From an uncultured Spirochaetaceae bacterium (GTDB taxonomy: Bacteria > Spirochaetota > Spirochaetia > Treponematales > Treponemataceae): a DNA stretch of 8,123 bases. Position 1 is the stretch's first letter; each line of letters starts with the position of its first letter. A model generated the notes under the pieces. It did no database searches, was not told where the DNA came from, and was given only the letters and a program-made list of their open reading frames with translations. Shown here one piece after another: positions 1-5,953 of the stretch. The stretch lies in the NCBI GenBank assembly GCA_902766345.1, contig CACXDK010000040.1, positions 1-8,123 of the forward strand. Direction: 5' to 3'. Position numbers and translations under genes: made by a program.

Positions 1-624
1 ATGAAGGGCAGAAAGCAATGCCGAATCAGTTTCTTCCCCATCTGTAAAAAGCCATATATATGGAGCCTGCGATGACTGCACAGGAAAAGAATCTATTGCC
101 GCAAGAATTCCCTTTCCCAGACTAGAGCCGCCAGCCGTCATCAATTCAGGAGAAAGATTTGAAAGAAGGCCCCTTACCATTTCACGATCTTCTGTAAGAG
201 GAATGGCAACAGTACCGTTACCTTTTGCAAGAACAACAGAAACACTGGAATTACCAAGAGAATCCATTAACGACTCTGCATATCTGGCGGCAGTTTCCAG
301 GCGAGACAATCCTCTTTTGGTATCTCTGGCAGTCATGCTGTATGAAATGTCAAAAACAAAGCATACTGCCCTTCCGTTTTTTTGCACAGGAACAACAGTA
401 CCGCCCCAAGAGATTCCAGCGTATGCACAAATAAACAAAAAAAGCGCAACAGAAAAAAAGAATGTCCTAAAAAACAGAGGATATTTTATTCTTGCACGGT
501 CATCAGGACTTATATTAGCCGCAAGATTTCTATATCTTACAATAAAAAAAACAATTGCCAGTGCCAGAGGTATTAATGCATAAAAGGCAGAAGGACGTTC
601 AATAGAAATTGCTGCAATATTCAT
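1..624 (-). CDS. batB: BatB-like VWA-domain membrane protein, C-terminus beyond window
   Basis: The reading frame is open from an ATG at 624 to the left edge (208 codons), so the C-terminus is missing. Two membrane segments are visible at about residues 12-29 and 51-71, followed by a von Willebrand factor A domain. Its metal-ion (MIDAS) motif is D92-I-S94-Y-S96, and the later aspartate is D195 in FTDGEE. The position usually held by the MIDAS threonine reads GGSSLGKG (about 165-171), so serine appears to replace it. The start is well supported: AGGAGGT lies 6 nt upstream, and the ATG overlaps the stop of the preceding VWA gene by one base (TAATG), which implies translational reinitiation. Being the second VWA gene of a moxR-DUF58-x-VWA-VWA operon, it matches BatB. 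In that family the VWA domain faces the periplasm and is thought to partner BatA and TPR proteins. The family call is firm; the BatB label rests partly on gene order. Confidence 0.88.
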   Translation of the reverse strand, partial: MNIAAISIERPSAFYALIPLALAIVFFIVRYRNLAANISPDDRARIKYPLFFRTFFFSVALFLFICAYAGISWGGTVVPVQKNGRAVCFVFDISYSMTARDTKRGLSRLETAARYAESLMDSLGNSSVSVVLAKGNGTVAIPLTEDREMVRGLLSNLSPELMTAGGSSLGKGILAAIDSFPVQSSQAPYIWLFTDGEETDSALLSALH

Positions 625-1625
625 TACAAAACCTCCTGAAGAATAATTCTGCGGATGAACCACCCCGTAAGCAAAAGACAGGCAGCAACCAACAGCAGCA
701 CTGTATAATATTCAGTGTCATAATTTTTTACAATATAGCTTTGCACTACAGATTCATTTTTTGACACAGAAGTAAAAGCGTTAGACAAAGCATTCAAGGT
801 TTCTATATTAAAGAAAGCTCCGTTTGCAGCAGCCGCAATAAGTGACAATGCCTGACTGTCATATTCCGATTCCATATAACCAGAATAGACATGACCAGTC
901 TGTGGATCAACATATTCAAGAGGTACATAACCTTTTGTACCAATACCTAAAACATAAAGTGAAATATTTTTACTTTCCAAAAAGTGTGCTGCAGTATGCG
1001 GATTAATGCTTCCTGCATTATTTTCTCCATCGGAAATCAATACAACAGCTTTACGCGGCGCTGTCGATTTTTCCAGATGAAAAGCCGCACAGCTTAATCC
1101 CAAGCCAATTGCAGTACCATCGCCCATTTCACCAGCAATAAGCGAATCCAATCTTGAAAAGAAAATATTTCTGTCCATTGTCGGAGGAACAACAACCGCC
1201 GCATCCCGTGCCATTTCCACAATGCCAAGACAGTCTCCATTGTTTTCATCTGCAAGAACATGAATAGCTTTCTTTGCAGCCTCAAGGCGAGACATTCCTG
1301 CAATATCTTTAGCAGACATAGAAGGGCTTGTATCCACTACAAACATAATATCACTGCCACGAGACGTATATATCTTTTTCTGGTTATGAGCAACAGGATT
1401 TGCATACGCTGTTACAAGACATACAAAAGCAACAATTCCCAAAAAACTTGCGAACAAACTGAATATTCTTCTGGAATTACGGCGGAAAGAAAAATATTCA
1501 CCGTTCCAGTCTCCCAGTGTGATAGGAAATGTAATGCCAGTAAAGATTTTTATATATTTGAGAAAATAAAATATGGGAACAAGCAGCAGTAAAAAGAATG
1601 CCGCAGGGTTTTCAAACTCAACCAT
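624..1625 (-). CDS. batA: BatA-like VWA-domain membrane protein
   Basis: This 333-residue protein has the BatA layout. There are hydrophobic segments at about 8-27 and 55-75, a VWA domain at about 90-290, and a C-terminal membrane helix at about 307-326 followed by an RR-containing tail. The MIDAS is complete: D98-T-S100-P-S102, a threonine in GDGTAIG (T171), and D199 in LISDGEN. The domain should therefore bind a divalent metal and recognise a partner protein from the periplasmic side of the inner membrane. The ATG at 1625 overlaps the upstream gene by 8 nt and has AGGAG about 10 nt before it, inside that gene's last codons. The stop overlaps the next VWA gene by one base. In other bacteria the Bat proteins have been linked to aerotolerance or envelope stress, but their biochemical role is unsettled. 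The length is normal for the family. Confidence 0.92.
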   Translation of the reverse strand: MVEFENPAAFFLLLLVPIFYFLKYIKIFTGITFPITLGDWNGEYFSFRRNSRRIFSLFASFLGIVAFVCLVTAYANPVAHNQKKIYTSRGSDIMFVVDTSPSMSAKDIAGMSRLEAAKKAIHVLADENNGDCLGIVEMARDAAVVVPPTMDRNIFFSRLDSLIAGEMGDGTAIGLGLSCAAFHLEKSTAPRKAVVLISDGENNAGSINPHTAAHFLESKNISLYVLGIGTKGYVPLEYVDPQTGHVYSGYMESEYDSQALSLIAAAANGAFFNIETLNALSNAFTSVSKNESVVQSYIVKNYDTEYYTVLLLVAACLLLTGWFIRRIILQEVL

Positions 1626-2637
1626 ACTTTTTCATCTCCTTTTCCCTAAACTCAAGACCTTCAATGTTTGAAACAGAAAGTTCTATAATATTCTCACGCT
1701 CCCCCTGCAGAAATACAGCCTCATGTTCTTCGGCAGGAAGCTGTTCAGAATCAATAGAACCTCTAGCATAACGTATATAGTCGGTTCTTCTAAACAGTCC
1801 CTGCAAAGAATACACAGCATTTCCCTGTTCCATATTCAACATGTCACCAGTCATGTTTGTAATGACCGACACAAAGGAACTTGCCGTAACAGAAGAAAAT
1901 GATGCTCTGAAACGATATTCCAGATAAGTCCTCATTATCTGCTGCCATGCACAGGCAAATTCTATATCCGAATACTGCTTCTTTTTGAGGGAATTAAGTT
2001 TACGCTTTGTCAACCTGGCATTTCTGCTGAAGCCAAGATTTTCTTTTAACTCTACGAGTTTTCTTGAAATCACAGAAAAGCGTGCAATTACAATTCCAAC
2101 ACAAACAAGAATAATAAGCAGTGCAGAAATCAATCCCCACACAACATAATTAGTACCAGGCAAAAGAAGCGGAGAAACAGGGGAACCTTCTCCCGATGAC
2201 TCTGCTCTTTTTAATATAGATCCAACTTGTATTGGAGACAGTTGAATTAAAAAAGGAGCTGCATCGCTATTGTTTCCGCACAGCTCATTTAAATTGAACT
2301 CTGCAAAGGTTATTTCGCCAGTTACCCAAGGTACAAATGTTAATATAACAGTATAAGTAATGCCGACCCGCTGTAAAACAGCTTTCTTTACAAGACAGAT
2401 TGATTCCATGTCTTTGAATACTGGTAATGACTCATCCAAAGTTATCATATCACCATTTACTCTGGAAGGATCTGCCATTAAAAACAAATTTGTCTGAGAC
2501 TGAAACACATATCTTAATTCTGCAGTATCTCCTACATAAATATCTTTAGGAGTTACAATCTGTTCATCTGCAAAGCTAAAAACCGTGCATAGTGTAAATA
2601 TTATAAAGAAAACGGTCAGAACTTTATGTTTAATCAT
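1618..2637 (-). CDS. BatD/DUF4381-like single-pass membrane protein of the Bat operon
   Basis: The 339-residue product starts with a clear signal peptide (hydrophobic stretch about 7-22, likely cleavage after SFA at residue 23). A beta-rich extracytoplasmic region follows (about 24-150), resembling the small Ig-like domains of BatD. A strong membrane helix spans about 164-188, and a basic, helical cytoplasmic tail of about 150 residues (Lys/Arg-rich at 192-220) ends the protein. It sits between DUF58 and BatA, where many operons carry a DUF4381 or BatD-like protein. It is much shorter than typical multi-domain BatD, so the family assignment comes from topology and position, not a diagnostic motif. 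The ATG overlaps the DUF58 stop (ATGA), with GAGAG upstream as a weak ribosome site, and the 3' end overlaps batA by 8 nt. It probably links the cytoplasmic MoxR/DUF58 components to the periplasmic VWA domains. Confidence 0.75.
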   Translation of the reverse strand: MIKHKVLTVFFIIFTLCTVFSFADEQIVTPKDIYVGDTAELRYVFQSQTNLFLMADPSRVNGDMITLDESLPVFKDMESICLVKKAVLQRVGITYTVILTFVPWVTGEITFAEFNLNELCGNNSDAAPFLIQLSPIQVGSILKRAESSGEGSPVSPLLLPGTNYVVWGLISALLIILVCVGIVIARFSVISRKLVELKENLGFSRNARLTKRKLNSLKKKQYSDIEFACAWQQIMRTYLEYRFRASFSSVTASSFVSVITNMTGDMLNMEQGNAVYSLQGLFRRTDYIRYARGSIDSEQLPAEEHEAVFLQGERENIIELSVSNIEGLEFREKEMKKYG

Positions 2638-3512
2638 ACACGTTCTCTCTTAGAAAAGAAGCCTGAAAGCTCATGCAGTGAATCATTATCTGTATTTACA
2701 AGCAGAGGAATGCCCCCGTGCCGCACACATTCATATTTCCATGATTCAATACGCAGCTGATTGGCTTTTGCCCACTCTTTACGCAATGCAGAAGAGGATG
2801 TAGGCAAAACACAAGTGTAATCGCTTTCCATATCTTTAAAAGGAACAGCACCAACAGAAGGAAGTTTTTCATCGGAACGGTCACCAATACGCACAGCAAC
2901 AACATCATGCTTATGACACAGTCTTGAAAAAGAATCTAGCCAGTCTGTAGTTCTAAAATCAGAAAAAACCATTACAAGAGTACGCTTTTTCAAAAGACGA
3001 CCAGCTCCCAGCAGAGCATTATCCAATGCACTTCCACTAACTCTGGAAGTATATTTTTTTTCAAATTGAGAAAGCAAAAGCATAACCTGCTCGTGACCAG
3101 ATTTAGGAGCACAGGAAAAATGAATTTTTCCATCAAATAAAACAGCCCCAACAGGACTTGCATTGTGATATGAAGCAAGCGTCAATAAAGAAGCACACTC
3201 CATTGCTTTTTCAAGACGACTGACAGAGCCCGAACCTGAAAGCATGGAACGAGAAGTATCAACAATAATAAAAACATCAAGTTCCCTGTCTTCTTCAAAA
3301 ACTTTTACATAGGGATGCCCCATTCTTGCAGTAACGTTCCAGTCTATTGCCCTAACATCATCCCCCTTTAAATACTCACGGACACCACGGAATTCAATTC
3401 CCTGCCCTTTGTATAAAGAATGAAATGAACCAGTCTTCATACCTTCTGCAAGAGATAATGCACTTAAATGTAACAGGCGGGCTTTTTTAGAAAGCGCAGT
3501 CCTTTTATCCAT
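2634..3512 (-). CDS. DUF58 domain protein, MoxR partner
   Basis: The 292-residue protein carries the DUF58 signature in its first third: G-Q-G-I-E-F-R-G-V-R-E-Y, then K-G-D-D-V-R-A-I-D-W-N and A-R-M-G (about 36-65). This merges into a VWA-like fold with D85-T-S87-R-S89 and a later S-D-F at about 184-186. No signal peptide or membrane helix is seen, so the protein is probably cytoplasmic. DUF58 proteins are almost always encoded next to MoxR ATPases and are thought to be their immediate partners or adaptors, but no enzymatic activity is established. The ATG at 3512 has AGGAG about 10 nt upstream and follows the moxR stop by 20 nt. The stop overlaps the next gene by 4 nt (ATGA). Length and motif order are normal, with no sign of decay. 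Confidence 0.93.
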   Translation of the reverse strand: MDKRTALSKKARLLHLSALSLAEGMKTGSFHSLYKGQGIEFRGVREYLKGDDVRAIDWNVTARMGHPYVKVFEEDRELDVFIIVDTSRSMLSGSGSVSRLEKAMECASLLTLASYHNASPVGAVLFDGKIHFSCAPKSGHEQVMLLLSQFEKKYTSRVSGSALDNALLGAGRLLKKRTLVMVFSDFRTTDWLDSFSRLCHKHDVVAVRIGDRSDEKLPSVGAVPFKDMESDYTCVLPTSSSALRKEWAKANQLRIESWKYECVRHGGIPLLVNTDNDSLHELSGFFSKRERV

Positions 3513-3532
3513 AACTCACTTGCTCCTGATAA

Positions 3533-4522
3533 TTACGGAACCGGCATTAACTGGATTATCTTTGCAATTAAATCATCAGCAGTAACGGAATCGGCAGAAG
3601 CCTCATAATTCAGAACAACACGATGACGCAAAACAGGCTTACATACAGACTGAATATCTTCTGGCAAAACAAAGCTTCTGCCTGCAAACAGCGCAGCAAC
3701 CTTTGCACATCTTTGAAGTGCAATGCCAGCACGTGGAGAAGCACCAAACGAAATATAATGAGAAATATCGTTTCTTCCAGCATAAGCATCAGAAGCAGGT
3801 CTTGTTGCATTTACAATAGAAACAATATAATTAACAAGTTTATCATCAATTGTAATAGCCTTAATGATTTCCCTGCACTTTTGAAGAACAGCAGCAGAAA
3901 AAATCTTTCTTACAGGAATGTCCAAAGCAGCACCGTCCGTGCGGACAATCTGAACTTCCTCTTCTGGAGTAGGATATGAAACTATAATCTTCATAAGGAA
4001 ACGGTCAAGTTCTGCTTCTGGAAGATTGTAAGTACCCTCCTGTTCAATAGGGTTTTGAGTAGCAAGAACAAAGAAAGGCTCTGCAAGTTTATAGCTGGCT
4101 TCACCAATAGTCACCTGATGTTCTGCCATAGCTTCAAGCAATGCAGACTGAACTTTTGCAGGAGCACGGTTAATTTCATCTGCAAGAAGAACATTTGAAA
4201 ATACAGGTCCTTTATGAATAAGAAACTTACCTGTATTATGCTCATAAATAAGAGTTCCCGTAACATCTGCTGGAAGTAAGTCTGGTGTAAACTGAATCCT
4301 GCGGAATTCAAGACCCGAAAGCTCAGCAAACGTGCGCACAGCAAGAGTCTTTGCAAGCCCCGGAACACCTTCAAGCAACACATGGCCCCCAGCAATAAAA
4401 GCCGTTAAAATTCCATTAATAACATCTGTCTGTCCAATAACCCTTTTAGCAACTTCTGCTTTACAGGCCTGAATGTATTTTGAACATTCATCAAGATCAG
4501 TTTTTAAAATAGTTGATTCCAT
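3533..4522 (-). CDS. moxR: MoxR-family AAA+ ATPase
   Basis: This is a complete 329-residue MoxR ATPase. The Walker A motif GVPGLAKT is at 52-59, Walker B VLLADE at 111-116, and sensor 1 ATQNP around 154-158. The arginine of ELDRF (R174) fits the arginine finger, and sensor 2 is GASPRA (R264), followed by the C-terminal helical lid. MoxR proteins hydrolyse ATP to remodel partner proteins or help insert metals, working with VWA-domain partners. Here the partners are the DUF58 and Bat proteins encoded downstream in the same operon. It is the first gene of that operon and is transcribed away from the aminotransferase gene. The ATG at 4522 is the only usable start, because an in-frame TAG lies about 30 nt upstream with no start codon between. 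No Shine-Dalgarno sequence precedes it, which is unusual beside the good sites of the downstream genes. Confidence 0.96.
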   Translation of the reverse strand: MESTILKTDLDECSKYIQACKAEVAKRVIGQTDVINGILTAFIAGGHVLLEGVPGLAKTLAVRTFAELSGLEFRRIQFTPDLLPADVTGTLIYEHNTGKFLIHKGPVFSNVLLADEINRAPAKVQSALLEAMAEHQVTIGEASYKLAEPFFVLATQNPIEQEGTYNLPEAELDRFLMKIIVSYPTPEEEVQIVRTDGAALDIPVRKIFSAAVLQKCREIIKAITIDDKLVNYIVSIVNATRPASDAYAGRNDISHYISFGASPRAGIALQRCAKVAALFAGRSFVLPEDIQSVCKPVLRHRVVLNYEASADSVTADDLIAKIIQLMPVP

Positions 4523-4568
4523 GCAGTATCTATCGGCAAATACACGCCTGCACTAAATTGTATTTTTG

Positions 4569-4603
4569 TGCATATACTTTAGAAAATTATGTATAAATAT
4601 GCA
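4569..4603. repeat. Imperfect dyad in the divergent promoter region, possible operator
   Basis: TGCATAT at 4569-4575 is repeated inverted as ATATGCA at 4597-4603. An offset inner pair, TATAC (4573-4577) and GTATA (4591-4595), adds to the symmetry. In such AT-rich DNA a 7-bp match can arise by chance, but its location about midway between two divergent start codons fits a regulator site. No regulator can be named. Confidence 0.3.
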
Positions 4604-4622
4604 AATTCAAGGCTAAAAAATA

Positions 4623-4651
4623 TTGACAATCAAGTTTAATTTTTAGATACT
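4623..4651 (+). promoter_or_regulatory. Sigma70-like promoter of the aminotransferase gene
   Basis: A perfect -35 box TTGACA lies at 4623-4628. After a 17-nt spacer comes GATACT at 4646-4651, matching 4 of 6 bases of the -10 consensus; TACTAT at 4648-4653 is an alternative with a 19-nt spacer. Transcription would begin near 4658-4661, at or within a few bases of the ATG at 4661. The mRNA would then be leaderless or nearly so, which agrees with the lack of a Shine-Dalgarno sequence. Confidence 0.6.
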
Positions 4652-4660
4652 ATAGCCATT

Positions 4661-5953
4661 ATGATTACGCCATTAGCACAGGAATTAAACTCCGTTCTTG
4701 AAGGAACAACTCCAGGAACTCTTCTCTCAGATTTAGGTACTCGCCTTTATTTTCCTAAAGGCATAATAGCACAAAGCGGTGAAGCAAAACAGTTTGGAAA
4801 GACTGCAAACGGAACCATCGGCATGACTGTTATTGATGGAAAACCAGCAATATTGCCATCAGTACATAAAAATGCACCAGAACTTACATCAAGAGAACTG
4901 GTTGCTTATGCACCAACTGCAGGTAATGCAGATTTACGTGCAATCTGGAAAGAAAACATTATAAAGAAAAATCCTCTGCTTAAGGACAAGAATATATCTC
5001 TTCCTGTTGTAGTACCAGGACTTACAGCTGGAATTTCATATCTTGCAGACCTGTTTCTTGACAGTACAAAACCATTGCTTGCAGCAGATCCATCCTGGGA
5101 CAATTACGTTCTGATTGCAAGTGCCCGCCGCGATGCAGAATTTGCACAGTTTCCAATGTTTGCAGACGGCAAGTTCAACATCAAGGGCTTGGAAAAAGCC
5201 ATGGAAGAACAGGCAAAATCAGGTTCAGTACGCGTTCTCCTCAACTTTCCACAGAACCCATCGGGCTACAGCCCTACACATGAAGAAGCAGAACAGATTG
5301 TTGCAATCGTAAAAAGACTTGCCGACAACGGAACAAAAGTAATGGTATGGTGCGATGACGCTTACTTTGGACTTGCTTACGAAAAGGAAGTTGAAAAGCA
5401 GTCATTGTTTGCATATCTTGCAGATTTAAGCCCGAATGTTCTTGCAGCAAAAATAGACGGTCCTACAAAAGAAGACTTTGTATGGGGATTCCGCTGTGGC
5501 TTCATTACATTCGGATGCAAAGGTCTTACAGAAGAACAGTACGATGCCCTTGTAAAAAAACTTATGGGAGCAATCCGTTCATCTGTATCTTGCTCATCTA
5601 CACCTCCTCAGACTTTGCTGTTAAAGGCATATCTTGACCCAGAAACAGAAAAGCAGAAGAAAGAATTCAGAGACATCCTTGAGCGTCGATATAAGGCAGT
5701 AAAGGCATTTGTTTCATCACATACAAGCAAAGAAGTAGAACCTCTCCCATTCAACTCAGGTTACTTCATGTCTTTCCACACAAAATCAGTAGATGCTGAA
5801 ATTTTAAGACAGAAGTTGCTTAAAGAGCAGGGAATTGGTACAATATCTATCGATGCCCATACATTAAGAGTGGCATTCAGCTCTCTTGACGAGGATAAAA
5901 TTGATATTGTATACAAGGCTATTTACGACACAGCAGACAAACTTGCTCAATAA
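4661..5953 (+). CDS. PLP-dependent class I/II aminotransferase (fold type I)
   Basis: The 430-residue protein shows the active-site layout of fold-type I aminotransferases. There is a small-domain N-terminus, YAPTAGNADLR (about 83-93) in place of the usual Y-x-x-x-x-G-x-x-x-L-R, then NFPQNPSG (195-202) with the conserved asparagine, and CDDAYFGL (231-238) with the PLP-ring aspartate and tyrosine. The Schiff-base lysine is most likely K270 in GPTKED, followed by GFRCGF with the phosphate-binding arginine R278. R403 in TLRVAF fits the substrate-carboxylate arginine. It should therefore transfer amino groups between amino and keto acids in the cytoplasm, but the substrate cannot be read from the sequence. 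The ATG at 4661 is the only reasonable start, since an in-frame TAA lies about 21 nt upstream. It has no Shine-Dalgarno sequence. Its last codons overlap the probable start of the next gene, a lipoprotein. Confidence 0.92.
   Translation: MITPLAQELNSVLEGTTPGTLLSDLGTRLYFPKGIIAQSGEAKQFGKTANGTIGMTVIDGKPAILPSVHKNAPELTSRELVAYAPTAGNADLRAIWKENIIKKNPLLKDKNISLPVVVPGLTAGISYLADLFLDSTKPLLAADPSWDNYVLIASARRDAEFAQFPMFADGKFNIKGLEKAMEEQAKSGSVRVLLNFPQNPSGYSPTHEEAEQIVAIVKRLADNGTKVMVWCDDAYFGLAYEKEVEKQSLFAYLADLSPNVLAAKIDGPTKEDFVWGFRCGFITFGCKGLTEEQYDALVKKLMGAIRSSVSCSSTPPQTLLLKAYLDPETEKQKKEFRDILERRYKAVKAFVSSHTSKEVEPLPFNSGYFMSFHTKSVDAEILRQKLLKEQGIGTISIDAHTLRVAFSSLDEDKIDIVYKAIYDTADKLAQ

Larger units (their letters stand above)
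4523..4660. promoter_or_regulatory. Divergent intergenic promoter region between moxR and aminotransferase
   Basis: This 138-bp AT-rich stretch has no coding potential and must hold the promoters of both flanking genes, which are transcribed outward. Neither start codon has a Shine-Dalgarno sequence. The octamer TAGATACT lies just upstream of both ATGs in opposite orientation (4644-4651 on plus, 4532-4525 on minus). For moxR, GCCGATAG on the minus strand (4537-4530) resembles the sigma28 -10 box, but no good -35 (TAAA) lies at the right distance. A weak sigma70 alternative on the minus strand is TTGCAT (4604-4599), 17 nt, then TAAAGT (4581-4576). Confidence 0.7.

Noticed and set aside
203..583. 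Plus-strand 126-codon open frame
   Set aside because: It lies wholly antisense to the BatB-like frame, which has two membrane segments and a MIDAS motif and starts with a strong ribosome site at 624. The plus frame shows no domain and no ribosome site.
1260..1592. Plus-strand 110-codon open frame
   Set aside because: Antisense to batA, with cysteine- and arginine-rich composition typical of a shadow frame.
3623..3979. Plus-strand 118-codon open frame
   Set aside because: Antisense to moxR, low-complexity Ser/Asn/Arg-rich sequence, no family features.
5886..5942. N-terminal extension of the lipoprotein to a TTG at 5886
   Set aside because: It would place about 46 residues before the lipobox cysteine and overlap the aminotransferase by 68 nt, with no ribosome site before that TTG.
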